Source: a virus. From it: a DNA stretch of 47,150 bases. Shown here in pieces: positions 1 to 7,806 of the stretch. Location of the stretch: IMG/VR virus record IMGVR_UViG_3300037106_000005, positions 1 to 47,150 of that record, one strand, 5' to 3'. The notes under the pieces are model-generated. The model ran no database searches. It saw only the letters and a program-made list of their open reading frames with translations, and was not told the DNA's origin. The first letter of the stretch is position 1, and each line of letters opens with the position of its first letter. The position numbers and the translations under genes were made by a program.

Positions 1-127
1 GCTGTGTTTGCTCCCTTAGTGTAGCCTCGCGCTCACGGATACGATAGCTGATAGTTCCTTCTTCGTAGGCTTGGGCCTGATCGTAGGAAGCTAATTCTTC
101 AGCTGTGAACTCCTTCTTGAGCGACTG
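1..127. repeat. terminal repeat, left copy (circular assembly overlap)
   Basis: These 127 bases are identical to 47024-47150. A length of exactly 127 is a common largest k-mer in short-read assemblers, so this is most simply an assembly overlap of a circular contig rather than a biological terminal repeat. The scaffold frame stays open when the ends are joined, which supports closure. Confidence 0.93.
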
Positions 128-637
128 TACTACTACATCTTGAGGGCTTATCTTTGCAGCGAGATCGGGAACATATCTGGCTATGAAAGCTTGAGGACTT
201 TTTTCAATTTCCTCAAGTGCGAGCTTCACCGACTTCAGTTGTTCTATCTCAGCAACTCGTGCCTCGTATTCCTTTTTCAGACTCTCGTACTGCGCTTTGA
301 TCTCGGGCTCAACTACAGTTCCTTTATCATCAACTGTAGTAGTTGATCTCGCAATAGGGGGTAGGTCTTCATCCTTGACCTTGGGAACAACCTCGTCTTC
401 CTTCTCAGCAACTTCTTCTTTCTTCTCGGGTTCTTCCTTAACCTCACGAACAGTAATAACCTTTTCCTCTTTCTCGGGAGTAGGTTCTTTCTTGTCCTTA
501 CCGGGATCGACTTCAACTACGAGACTGAACTCATCTCCGAAGTCATGAGCAACAGTCGTTGATGGAGTGTCACCAGCCTTTACTTCATTGGCAGTAACCT
601 CTGTCCCAGCAGGAAGAGTTACAATCGGCATAGCCAT
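1..637 (-). CDS. scaffold protein, N-terminal part (continues at 47023)
   Basis: The ATG at 635-637 opens a frame that runs to the window edge and continues without a stop at 47023, ending with TAG at 46677; the joined protein is 327 residues. The first 100 residues are rich in Glu, Lys and Pro and look disordered. Residues from about 110 on are highly charged and helical, with coiled-coil spacing. Charge, helicity and position between portal and capsid genes fit a capsid assembly scaffold, which directs coat polymerisation in the procapsid and is then lost. There is no motif I can name, so the call rests on gene order and composition. Confidence 0.72.
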   Translation of the reverse strand, partial: MAMPIVTLPAGTEVTANEVKAGDTPSTTVAHDFGDEFSLVVEVDPGKDKKEPTPEKEEKVITVREVKEEPEKKEEVAEKEDEVVPKVKDEDLPPIARSTTTVDDKGTVVEPEIKAQYESLKKEYEARVAEIEQLKSVKLALEEIEKSPQAFIARYVPDLAAKISPQDVVVQSLKKEFTAEELASYDQAQAYEEGTISYRIREREATLREQTQ

Positions 638-655
638 TATCTGATCCCTTTCATT

Positions 656-844
656 TTATTCTCCAAATTCCTTACGATCCCAAGAAACCTTGCGAGGGTT
701 CTTCGTCTTCTTGGGTTTCCTTACTTTCGCCTTGCCTATATCACTAGGTGGATGCGCTGTTGGAAATAAGAAATCATCTCTTCGGGGAGCACTGTTGTTG
801 AGATTAAACACTCCACTCCCACCACCACTTCGTTTCTTCTTCAT
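656..844 (-). CDS. small basic protein between portal and scaffold
   Basis: A 62-residue, Lys/Arg-rich protein with a glycine-serine stretch near the N-terminus and a very basic middle. Its ATG overlaps the portal stop by four bases (ATGA), so it is probably translated by ribosomes leaving the portal gene. The scaffold start follows 18 bases after its stop. I do not recognise the family. The charge suggests nucleic-acid or scaffold contact, but that is inference. The frame and coupling make it a real gene. Confidence 0.6.
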   Translation of the reverse strand: MKKKRSGGGSGVFNLNNSAPRRDDFLFPTAHPPSDIGKAKVRKPKKTKNPRKVSWDRKEFGE

Positions 845-2814
845 TGTCCATCTCCCTCGGGAATGATCGAGTCAATTCTTTCCTTCGCCTTGTCCTTAAT
901 ATCGCGATGAGTCTTATCGAGATCGTTACGGAAGTCAGCGATCTCCAACTCCTTCATGAGCTTCGTATTGTCACTGTCAAGACGCTTCAACTTACCCTGC
1001 ATATCCTTCATCTGCTTCGCAAGCTGAGCGAGTTGAGACTGAGCGCCAGTATCCTTCTGGATCTCATCAATAAGCTTCTGACCTCCAGGTATCTCCATGA
1101 GATCAGCAAGGAGTGCTATGACAGCAGCGGTAGGAGGTATCGCCTTGTTCATCAGCATATCCTTGAGGAACGCTGCCTTAGCTAGTCTGTCACTACCGAA
1201 ATTAGGTTGAGACAGAACTTTAACAGCGTACTTACCCAAGCGGGTATTATTTTTGATCTCGTGTATCACACCTTCTTTGGTAACGAGTTGATTAAGAACT
1301 ATGGGTTTGTTAACTTGTTCACCGGCTTCAGTATCCTGCTCTGCCATCGGAGACTTAACCTGACCACTCTCCATGTCCACAAACTCGAGGAGTTCACCTT
1401 CGTCAGTATAGTTCTGGATGAACTGTAGTGCTACTTCTCCGATCTTAGCAATCTGAACTTCCCACCTCCGTGCAAGCTCCTTAATCGTCTGAGTACCGAG
1501 GTTCTGTAGAGACGCAGCCGTAGAGAATGTTTCAGGTGTTCCAGAAGGATCACCAAGGGTAGGCGAGTATACTGACGTAATGAATTTAGCTTTTTCAATC
1601 AAGTCCTGCGAGAGTGTATAGAACGCTGAAGAGAGTTGTCCCGGCTGGATGATCGTAGGAGCTCCACCATTCGGTAGAGTACCATCGGGTTCATAATCAA
1701 GATATGCACCAGGGACAGATGCTGAGCGTTGGAACTTCGTCTTATCCTTGACTGCATTCTTAGGCCCCATAAATCTCATGTTGCCTGTCAGCATGGCGTT
1801 GTGCATGGTGAGCAGGTAGAACTTGTTCTCAGCCTTCTGTATGCCCTCGATGCTTTCAATATCGCCCTGCGAATCTGCAAACCTTGTTCCCATCTCGTTG
1901 ATGAAGGGTACGATGGGATAGTCTCTGATGTTCATTACGCCTTCGTACACGCCGTACTTACCAACCGAGATACCACGATAGATCTTCAGCTCGCGAAGGT
2001 TCTTGAGTTGAATCCTGCCTTCGACCTTCAACTTCTTCATGTCCTCACGAAGTTGACGATTCTCTTCCGCGACTTTATTCTTAAGGTCGTTTGTGTAGAA
2101 GACCGTTGGCAAGTCACGAAGATGTTCACCTTCGAGAGGAGTGACACTCCACCTGTCAACAGGATACTTAGAAAATCTATCAAGTACCTCTGCCTGTTGT
2201 GTTGACTCAGTAATGTTATTGCCCCTGAGATCGGTGAACTGGCCAGATAGAATTTCTTCTTCCGTAAGTCCATAGAGAACCTGCGCTCTCTTAATTCCAA
2301 CGATCTTACGAACAAGAATGTTCTCGGCATCAGCTAAGTCGAAGCGCTCTGCATTAGGATCGGGAAGAACATACTTCCAATTCAAATGCGAGATGTTTAT
2401 ATCGAAGGTTGAGTTATCAAGGAAGTTCGCAAGGTCAACGAAGATATATCCTACTCCAGTAACGAGTCCATCTCGCATAGCCCTGTTCAAGTGTATGTCC
2501 ACGTAGTCAGAGTTCCACTTACCAATGAGGAACTGCTGAGCAGCATCAGCTACGAGTTTGTTAGCTTCTTGAAGTGGGACTACCTTGAGAGCGGGCTTCG
2601 ATGAAGTGAGGATTGCCCTACGCTGAGCAACGAAAGGCTTGGAGATGTTGATTACTATTGGGATGAGACCATAGGACTTGAGTTGCTTCTTCTCCTTGCG
2701 TGAGTACTGACCACCACGATAGAATGACTCATACCTCTGGGAACGAGCTCTGAATGGAAGCAGCTCGCTCCAGTAGTCATCCTTCAGTTGCTGGTTGTAC
2801 TCAGCGTAATTCAC
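841..2814 (-). CDS. portal protein (P22-like podovirus type)
   Basis: A 657-residue protein. The N-terminus (tyrosine- and arginine-rich, then 'PIVINISKPFVAQRRA') and the 'VTGVGYIFVDLANF' and 'WKYVLPDPNAERFDLADA' stretches at about residues 115-190 match the P22-type portal family, whose dodecamer forms the DNA channel at one capsid vertex. The C-terminal 120 residues are a long helical, Lys/Asp-rich coiled coil, like the P22 barrel. The start is GTG, inside a GTGA overlap with the upstream 60-residue gene, with GGAG five bases before it. It sits between terminase and scaffold, the usual order. Length is normal for the family. Confidence 0.88.
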   Translation of the reverse strand: MNYAEYNQQLKDDYWSELLPFRARSQRYESFYRGGQYSRKEKKQLKSYGLIPIVINISKPFVAQRRAILTSSKPALKVVPLQEANKLVADAAQQFLIGKWNSDYVDIHLNRAMRDGLVTGVGYIFVDLANFLDNSTFDINISHLNWKYVLPDPNAERFDLADAENILVRKIVGIKRAQVLYGLTEEEILSGQFTDLRGNNITESTQQAEVLDRFSKYPVDRWSVTPLEGEHLRDLPTVFYTNDLKNKVAEENRQLREDMKKLKVEGRIQLKNLRELKIYRGISVGKYGVYEGVMNIRDYPIVPFINEMGTRFADSQGDIESIEGIQKAENKFYLLTMHNAMLTGNMRFMGPKNAVKDKTKFQRSASVPGAYLDYEPDGTLPNGGAPTIIQPGQLSSAFYTLSQDLIEKAKFITSVYSPTLGDPSGTPETFSTAASLQNLGTQTIKELARRWEVQIAKIGEVALQFIQNYTDEGELLEFVDMESGQVKSPMAEQDTEAGEQVNKPIVLNQLVTKEGVIHEIKNNTRLGKYAVKVLSQPNFGSDRLAKAAFLKDMLMNKAIPPTAAVIALLADLMEIPGGQKLIDEIQKDTGAQSQLAQLAKQMKDMQGKLKRLDSDNTKLMKELEIADFRNDLDKTHRDIKDKAKERIDSIIPEGDGQ

Positions 2815-2993
2815 GGATGCTCCATCTTGATCCTGTAGCTGTACGCTTCCTTCGACTCGCCCTTATCAATCAGGGGAGTATCAATCTGAATACCGTTCGT
2901 AGCTCTCACTACGCGAGCGTTATATCTCCTTGTGTCCTCGTCCATCTGTTGCGCTCGAATTGGATTCAGGTCAGATGCAGATGCTATTGGCAT
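2811..2993 (-). CDS. small hypothetical protein upstream of portal
   Basis: A 60-residue protein starting at the ATG at 2991-2993, with GGAGG eight bases upstream. A longer in-frame start at 3032 is unlikely because the -10 box of a promoter (3021-3026) lies between the two. Sequence is polar and charged ('ASDLNPIRAQQMDEDTRR'), without cysteine or membrane segments. The stop overlaps the portal GTG, so the two are coupled. In some podoviruses a short protein next to the portal acts in head assembly; nothing in this sequence shows that role. Confidence 0.6.
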   Translation of the reverse strand: MPIASASDLNPIRAQQMDEDTRRYNARVVRATNGIQIDTPLIDKGESKEAYSYRIKMEHP

Positions 2994-3020
2994 GGAAGTA
3001 TCCTCCGATTCATGGAAACC

Positions 3021-3049
3021 AATATACCACAACGGTTTTCATTTGTCAA
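3021..3049 (-). promoter_or_regulatory. promoter for portal and head operon
   Basis: On the minus strand, TTGACA (3044-3049), a 17-base spacer and TATATT (3021-3026). Transcription would begin near 3014, about 20 bases before the small gene at 2993. It has the same form as the promoters of the rightward block. It lies in the only real gap between terminase and portal. Confidence 0.8.
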
Positions 3050-3090
3050 TACCAGATCGAATATAAATTCCAATGTCAACAGAAAATAAA

Positions 3091-4845
3091 TCACAATACA
3101 TAGAAGGTTGGTAACTCTTCGTCCTCAGTAGTCTGAACACTGCGAGCGGTTGTATAGTCTGCTCCGTCTGAAGGCTTGGCAATCATCACAGCCATCTGTA
3201 ATGAATCTATGACGTCAACCGTTACTCCTCGGGGGAACTGTTCGAGTTCATGAATCAAGGCGGTTTGACTACGCTCAAGGAATATAGACCCGGTTTCAAA
3301 GTAAGGGCCAAGCGTATCGGCATCTCTCTCGATCTTATCCGTCGAGGGCTTCACACCCCTCAAGGAATGGAACGCATTGTTCTCACGCATGAGCCTATTG
3401 ATCTCATCGAAGATGCTCTGTTGCTGTTGTACGGTCTCAACACAAGCTCCCAGTACTTGAAACTGTTTGACGAGTCGTATCTCCTCGTCCACCATTCCTA
3501 TACGCTGAATGTTAGACCTATCTAACTCAACCTTATCAGAATCACCGGGCTTCCTATACCCGGCCTTGAATTCATCCCTCAGTCCGAACTTACCTCTTGC
3601 ATACATCAGTACGAAGACCTGTCTGTACTGATTCATTGCTATGATAATGATGCTCGTGAACTTAGCGTTGTTAGTCGTAGCGGAAGCCGCATCAAGTCCA
3701 ATGAAGAGATTAACTTCATAGACTATGGTAGTCGCTCCGTGGTCGAAGCTAACCTGTAACCAGTTCCTATCACCCGCCCTTATGTAGGTCATATCAGCAT
3801 ATCTAATAACCTTGAAGGGCTTCTCGTCAGGAGCAGTGGTTATGTGAAAATAGTCTTGGAAGAATCCCGCTGCCTTACCACTCTTGTAAGCTTCCTGATA
3901 CTTACGAAGAATATACTCAAGATCAAGACGCTCAGGCCAGTATAGATGACAACTCGTTTGCAGTTCATTGATTCTTTCTTTGGATGGTATCTCGATTGCA
4001 GACTCCGTGATCTTACATTCACTCAAGACCTTATCGAAGTCCTCGTAGTCCATGATAGGATACTCGTGATACTTCCACGCTGGATTACTCTTGAGTTTGA
4101 TAGGAACCGTATCCTGATGAAGGATAGTACCGTTGAAGAATACTTTACCATCTATATCGTCCACTGCGTTGAACATTGCAGTGAAGAACCACTTCTCACT
4201 CTCGGCTCTTGTGTGTTCAGTCTTCACTCCGTTTTCGGAGTACATATCGTTGATGATTGCGAGAGTTGGTCTATAACTATTTCGAAGAACAGAACGTACT
4301 TGTTGGCCCACGCCTCTCGCAAGCACGTAAGCTCCAGGCTTGCCATCAAACATACACTGGTAGGCATCACGAGTCCATTCTCCATCTTGTCCCCTAACTC
4401 CTTTCGACTTTATGATTCCAAAGTAGTGTTTGATATGAGGATTGGTCGTAAGCTCTTTACGAACCTCGAAGGTGTCTTGTTCTGCGAAGTCATGGGTCTC
4501 CGAACAGTAGATGATTAGCTTCTCTAGACCAAAGCAGCAGGTATAGAGCAGGAGTATCTTAGACATTGTAGTCTTGGCTGCACCTCGGAAAGCAACCTCT
4601 GCAAGGAGACGATCGTACTTGTGTTTGTGTTCCTGTGAGTACAGACTCATGAAGTCCATATACATAGACTTGTGGAAGTCCGGTATGTCGTTCCTCACCC
4701 ATTCGGGAACAATCATCTTAGCGAAGAGAACTATACCGAGGTTGTTACGGTCTGTGTTGTCTAACCACTTGTCACGCCAGTAGTGTACGTCACAGTATCC
4801 ACCTCGTACAGCTTCATCCCTGCACTTTTTGACTCCGCATTTCAT
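3091..4845 (-). CDS. terminase large subunit with N-terminal zinc knuckle
   Basis: A 584-residue packaging motor and nuclease. The ATPase has a Walker A variant 'AFRGAAKTT' (residues 85-93, K91) and a probable Walker B 'TLAIIND' (D200), which lacks the usual second acidic residue. The C-terminal RNase H-like nuclease has 'FIGLDAASATT' (D385), 'ACVETVQQQ' (E470) and 'VIDSLQ' (D547) as likely metal ligands. Unusually, the first 21 residues carry C3, C8, C18 and H21, a small zinc knuckle resembling those in phage HNH proteins. The start overlaps the gene before it by 32 bases. No separate small subunit is recognisable; 6931-7218 or 5685-6731 could fill that role. Confidence 0.9.
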   Translation of the reverse strand: MKCGVKKCRDEAVRGGYCDVHYWRDKWLDNTDRNNLGIVLFAKMIVPEWVRNDIPDFHKSMYMDFMSLYSQEHKHKYDRLLAEVAFRGAAKTTMSKILLLYTCCFGLEKLIIYCSETHDFAEQDTFEVRKELTTNPHIKHYFGIIKSKGVRGQDGEWTRDAYQCMFDGKPGAYVLARGVGQQVRSVLRNSYRPTLAIINDMYSENGVKTEHTRAESEKWFFTAMFNAVDDIDGKVFFNGTILHQDTVPIKLKSNPAWKYHEYPIMDYEDFDKVLSECKITESAIEIPSKERINELQTSCHLYWPERLDLEYILRKYQEAYKSGKAAGFFQDYFHITTAPDEKPFKVIRYADMTYIRAGDRNWLQVSFDHGATTIVYEVNLFIGLDAASATTNNAKFTSIIIIAMNQYRQVFVLMYARGKFGLRDEFKAGYRKPGDSDKVELDRSNIQRIGMVDEEIRLVKQFQVLGACVETVQQQQSIFDEINRLMRENNAFHSLRGVKPSTDKIERDADTLGPYFETGSIFLERSQTALIHELEQFPRGVTVDVIDSLQMAVMIAKPSDGADYTTARSVQTTEDEELPTFYVL

Positions 4846-5038
4846 CTACCACCCTCACAGTTTTCACTTCAGGACTAGGGAATACCCAGACGTATGCTTG
4901 CCAGCGTATTGCACCACGCTCCCACATCAGCCTTGTGATACCAGATAGGTCTTCAATAAGGGCTACCTTTCCCGAAGAAGTCATTAACGGGGAAGGGCCT
5001 TTTCCCATATCAGCTATGACAAACCACTTAGTTTTCAC
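4814..5038 (-). CDS. hypothetical protein upstream of terminase
   Basis: A 74-residue protein starting with GTG in a GTGA overlap with the upstream membrane-protein stop; its end overlaps the terminase start by 32 bases. It alternates short hydrophobic and basic stretches ('WFVIADMGKGPSPL', 'RWQAYVWVFPSPEVK'), suggesting a small beta-rich fold. I do not recognise a family. The tight coupling on both sides supports a real gene. Confidence 0.55.
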   Translation of the reverse strand: MKTKWFVIADMGKGPSPLMTSSGKVALIEDLSGITRLMWERGAIRWQAYVWVFPSPEVKTVRVVDEMRSQKVQG

Positions 5039-5226
5039 CTGTGATGGAAATGAAAGAATGGGACACTATACAATCCGTAGTAATCAAGCATCCATAGACA
5101 CACTGCGACGATAACAACTACTCGTATAATCTGCTTGATGGTAGAGTCCATCGGAATCAAAGAGATAATATACAGCGCAACTCCGATGAGAACAAGAGCG
5201 ATAACAATACCAAAGATTCCTTCCAT
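5035..5226 (-). CDS. small two-helix membrane protein (Thivi_2564-like, possible holin)
   Basis: A 63-residue protein with two hydrophobic segments (about residues 3-24 and 33-50) joined by 'IPMDSTIKQIIR'. The PMD-x-x-IK linker between two membrane helices matches, from memory, a small phage and bacterial membrane family named Thivi_2564. Holins are often this size and shape, so a role in lysis is possible, but another holin candidate cluster lies at 40866-42255. It ends in a His-rich tail (HFHHR). It is coupled to the following gene by a GTGA overlap. Confidence 0.6.
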   Translation of the reverse strand: MEGIFGIVIALVLIGVALYIISLIPMDSTIKQIIRVVVIVAVCLWMLDYYGLYSVPFFHFHHR

Positions 5227-5227
5227 G

Positions 5228-5494
5228 CTATCCTCCCATGTTATCGAAAGTAGCTTTGAAGAAATAGGTAGTTAGTGCTGCCGATATTGCAGATCCCAGA
5301 GCGAGCGGGATAAGGAGATCCCACTGTAGATCATCGTCCTTGATTACCTTGTTGTAGAGTTTGAACGTAAAGACAACAATAACAAACGTGATTACTCCCA
5401 ACGGTACAATCCATCTGCGAGTAAGGAAAAGGGTATCGAGAGTCAGTAACATATCCCAGAGGATACCCCAACTAAACATCTTAACGTATTTCAT
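5228..5494 (-). CDS. hypothetical membrane protein
   Basis: An 88-residue protein with about three hydrophobic segments: residues 6-18, a strong one in 'WIVPLGVITFVIVVFTF', and one near the C-terminus. I chose the ATG at 5494, which overlaps the upstream stop by 14 bases. A TTG at 5533 would lengthen it but overlap more, and an ATG at 5479 is also possible; none has a strong ribosome site. It ends two bases before the next membrane gene, so the two may work together at the inner membrane. Family not recognised. Confidence 0.5.
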   Translation of the reverse strand: MKYVKMFSWGILWDMLLTLDTLFLTRRWIVPLGVITFVIVVFTFKLYNKVIKDDDLQWDLLIPLALGSAISAALTTYFFKATFDNMGG

Positions 5495-5669
5495 CTTTTG
5501 TCGGTAATGGATTACTGAGTCCGTAGCGATCAAGCCATCTCTTCATATACCAGAAGGGACGATTGTACTTATCGACAAATACTATACGAGGTTCTTCTCC
5601 TACGGCCAAACTGCGGGCTGGGAAACGTACAAACTTACCCTCGCTTTCTTGCACGTACAGTTCCAGCAT
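5481..5669 (-). CDS. hypothetical protein
   Basis: A 62-residue protein starting at an ATG with GGAGGG three to four bases upstream, a strong ribosome site. Sequence is rich in aromatic and basic residues ('RPFWYMKRWLDRYGLSNP'). The end overlaps the next membrane-protein gene. No family recognised and no membrane segment. Confidence 0.55.
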   Translation of the reverse strand: MLELYVQESEGKFVRFPARSLAVGEEPRIVFVDKYNRPFWYMKRWLDRYGLSNPLPTKDEIR

Positions 5670-5684
5670 AATCCCTCCACGGAT

Positions 5685-6731
5685 CTAAACTCTAAGTTTA
5701 AGAGTTCCTTCTTGCACTTCTGGCAGTGAGTTACCACTAGTCTTACAGGCGGGGCACTCGACTTCGACTTCCATCGGAGTGCCGTTGACGACTGCCGTGG
5801 TCTTGATTTTCTTTGTGTCTCCACAGACTTTGCAGACGTCAGAGTACTCTGCGTCTTTCGATTCCGTCCCAGTAGCCGGGAGCGCAAAGCCGCCTTGCGT
5901 TTCTTCTTCTTTTGCACCCTCGGCCTCCGCTAGTTTCTTCCTTACCTCTGGACTTAACTTACCTAAGATCATGTGCATATCCAAGTGGAACTGTTTAGTC
6001 AGGGTCTCGGGTATAGATTTCTCGATCTTCTGTCTCCACTCCTCGTAAGTCATTTCCACTTTGAACCTCCTGCAAAAGATTTCCGCAAAGTATTTACGGC
6101 CCTGGTCACTGAGTAATGCTATCCGTAGTCCGACAAGGAAGGTATACTTCTGAGCCTCTGCGGACTCCATTGGTTTCTTGTGATGGAGTAAGAATGTCTT
6201 GGGAATATCGAAGTCTGCTTCGATATAACGAGCTACGAGACACAACTGTCGTGAAGTGAGTTTCTTCTGATTGATCGAGTTTCTACGTAACGCTCCCAAG
6301 CGTTCACGATCATAAAGAACTTTAAGTGGGGCCTCAGCAAATACTGTATTGGAGCCAAACATAGTCTTGATGATTGTCTGGTATCGAGGAGACCCTTTTT
6401 TCTTTGCGGGAATAGCATAGCTGTACTTCTTAATGATCTGACAAGTGACTCCATCGACAAAGTGAACCCAGTCACCTTCCTGGAAGCTACGGGGATACTC
6501 CTCACTATCAATTATCTGATCCTTAGGGATGGGACAGTCGTTATCATCATCGTAGTAGGCAGTAACATCCTTACCTTCAAAGGTAGGTATAGTGGTTTCA
6601 CCATTTGATCTGCGACTCTCACCCACTACGTCTATGTGCTTCAGGCGGCCCTTAGAATCAGCAGTAATAAGGATACCTCCACGCTTAACGACTTCGTTGG
6701 GCTGAAAGCCTGATACTTTCCAGAAGGCCAT
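5685..6731 (-). CDS. hypothetical protein with C-terminal zinc ribbon
   Basis: A 348-residue protein. The N-terminal 140 residues look beta-rich and contain an acidic patch; the middle (about 150-280) is helical. A linker rich in Glu, Gly and Thr leads to a probable four-cysteine zinc ribbon ('CKVCGDTKK' ... 'VECPACK', about residues 301-330). It is the largest gene upstream of the terminase in this operon and could help recognise DNA for packaging or regulate the operon; the sequence decides neither. The start has only a weak GGTGA site. Confidence 0.6.
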   Translation of the reverse strand: MAFWKVSGFQPNEVVKRGGILITADSKGRLKHIDVVGESRRSNGETTIPTFEGKDVTAYYDDDNDCPIPKDQIIDSEEYPRSFQEGDWVHFVDGVTCQIIKKYSYAIPAKKKGSPRYQTIIKTMFGSNTVFAEAPLKVLYDRERLGALRRNSINQKKLTSRQLCLVARYIEADFDIPKTFLLHHKKPMESAEAQKYTFLVGLRIALLSDQGRKYFAEIFCRRFKVEMTYEEWRQKIEKSIPETLTKQFHLDMHMILGKLSPEVRKKLAEAEGAKEEETQGGFALPATGTESKDAEYSDVCKVCGDTKKIKTTAVVNGTPMEVEVECPACKTSGNSLPEVQEGTLKLRV

Positions 6732-6770
6732 ACTATTTCACCATGATAATAGAAGGGCTAGGTGCTGGCA

Positions 6771-6929
6771 TCAGAGTATGTGATAGTTAATACCAAGCGA
6801 GCTTAACCTACGAATAAAATCAGGAAACCTTTCTGGATGGAAATACATTATTGTCCCAGGGAGATTACCGAATACTCTATGGTAATACTGGTTATCTTTC
6901 TTTGTTGTCTTTCTCTTAAGCCAACCCAT
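6771..6929 (-). CDS. small basic hypothetical protein
   Basis: A 52-residue frame beginning at ATG 6927-6929, with a near-perfect AGGAGG six bases upstream, and ending at TGA 6771. The N-terminus is very basic ('WLKRKTTKKD'); the rest is aromatic and hydrophobic. The ribosome site is among the best in this strand's operon, so I call it a gene despite its length. Function unknown. Confidence 0.55.
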   Translation of the reverse strand: MGWLKRKTTKKDNQYYHRVFGNLPGTIMYFHPERFPDFIRRLSSLGINYHIL

Positions 6930-6930
6930 T

Positions 6931-7218
6931 TTATCCTCCTAGTTTATTAATGGCTGCAGGGATGGTCGTACCTGCCTCGTCCTCCTCAGAGCGCGTCACA
7001 CAAGGAGCCTGAGTTGCGACCTCAGGTGCAGACTCTCCTTGTATGATAGGAGATAAATTCAATCCAATTGAAGCTGGAGTGATTCCTTTCATCTGACAGT
7101 AATCACGCCACATCTTATCTTGGAGTGCGAAGTAAGCCTTTGAAAACTCTCTCTGCTTCTGAAATCTAAGAAAGCGTATATCTCTTTCACTCCACTTGTA
7201 TTTAGTCCTGAACTTCAT
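6931..7218 (-). CDS. first gene of leftward operon, possibly leaderless
   Basis: A 95-residue protein. Residues 1-45 are basic and helical with many Arg, Lys and aromatic residues; the tail is acidic and probably disordered. The ATG (7216-7218) lies only six bases from the -10 box at 7224-7229, so transcription should start at or next to the ATG, giving a message with no leader. Internal methionines (residues 35 and 43) lack ribosome sites. The basic helical half could bind DNA, and position upstream of the large terminase makes small terminase or regulator possible, but I see no named domain. Confidence 0.55.
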   Translation of the reverse strand: MKFRTKYKWSERDIRFLRFQKQREFSKAYFALQDKMWRDYCQMKGITPASIGLNLSPIIQGESAPEVATQAPCVTRSEEDEAGTTIPAAINKLGG

Positions 7219-7223
7219 ACCCC

Positions 7224-7252
7224 AATATACGACATTGATCCCCGATTGTCAA
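7224..7252 (-). promoter_or_regulatory. leftward promoter at the divergence
   Basis: On the minus strand, TTGACA (7247-7252), a 17-base spacer and TATATT (7224-7229) preceded by CG, matching the rightward promoters. The next gene's ATG begins six bases downstream of the -10. It heads the operon that runs toward terminase. Confidence 0.82.
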
Positions 7253-7332
7253 GTCCCATTTTTAATAATCGTATAACCCCATATATGATAATGACTTACA
7301 GGTACATTTATTTCAACCATGTCCCGTATATA

Positions 7333-7356
7333 ATAACGTGCGCGTGTGCGCGTTAT
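7333..7356. other. alternating purine-pyrimidine inverted repeat
   Basis: ATAACG (7333-7338) and CGTTAT (7351-7356) flank an 18-base run of strictly alternating purines and pyrimidines (7336-7353), mostly CG and TG steps, inside very AT-rich DNA. It could form a hairpin or left-handed DNA. Confidence 0.5.
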
Positions 7357-7398
7357 ATCTTATCTTATCTCTTCTTATATATATACTTAAGAATATAT

Positions 7399-7430
7399 AT
7401 CCTTTCCATTATGACTGTATCCTTTCCATG
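7399..7430. repeat. 12-base direct repeat
   Basis: TATCCTTTCCAT occurs at 7399-7410 and again at 7419-7430, exactly 20 bases apart (about two helical turns), so both copies face the same side of the DNA. It may be a protein-binding pair. Confidence 0.55.
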
Positions 7431-7582
7431 TATTCCTGTAAGTAACAATATATATCATTACTGGGTGTAATGTATTTCACTGTAAAAATATGTATGAGGT
7501 ATGTATAGAGAGCACCTACCCTTATCATTCTGGCTCTAGGGGGTATCAATTACCTATTAGGTACATTTTACATCTAGTTCTA

Positions 7583-7806
7583 TATTAGTAATAACTAGCG
7601 ATATATATAATCGTAAGGAGTAACGAATATGAAGTATATAACGATACAATCCATTAGTGGAATGATACGTTGGATACTACGAATATAATATATACTACGA
7701 GTCATGTCATTAGTGAAACGTAACGTAAGTAATTATGGATATGAATATATTAACGATACGTTCCATTCATGGCACAGATCGCATATTATCACGAATGAGT
7801 TAAAAT
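7583..7806. repeat. degenerate 56-bp tandem repeats (iteron- or operator-like)
   Basis: Four 56-bp units, the last three aligned at a little over half of positions by eye. Landmarks recur with exact 56-base spacing: CCATTAGTGG at 7651, TCATTAGTGA at 7707, CCATTCATGG at 7763; ACGAAT at 7623, 7679 and 7791, with a degenerate copy at 7735; TAACGATAC at 7639 and 7751. The ten-base landmarks are inverted repeats (CCA-N4-TGG), as expected for a dimeric DNA-binding protein. Confidence 0.65.

Noticed and set aside
1-127. Biological direct terminal repeat of a linear phage genome.
   Set aside because: Length equals a common assembler k-mer and one gene runs through the seam. A true terminal repeat cannot be excluded without reads, but it is the less simple reading.
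844-1185. Long open frames opposite portal, terminase, nozzle and capsid genes.
   Set aside because: They are shadows of strong genes, lack ribosome sites, and have compositions expected from the complementary strand.
5600-5917. A 105-codon basic frame overlapping the end of the zinc-ribbon protein gene.
   Set aside because: It overlaps two better genes on the same strand, has no ribosome site, and its Lys/Arg/Ser-rich sequence is a frame-shifted product of the acidic linker.
7246-7470. A 74-codon open frame in the divergent AT-rich region.
   Set aside because: It has no ribosome site, overlaps the leftward promoter, and encodes low-complexity Ile/Tyr-rich sequence typical of AT-rich non-coding DNA.
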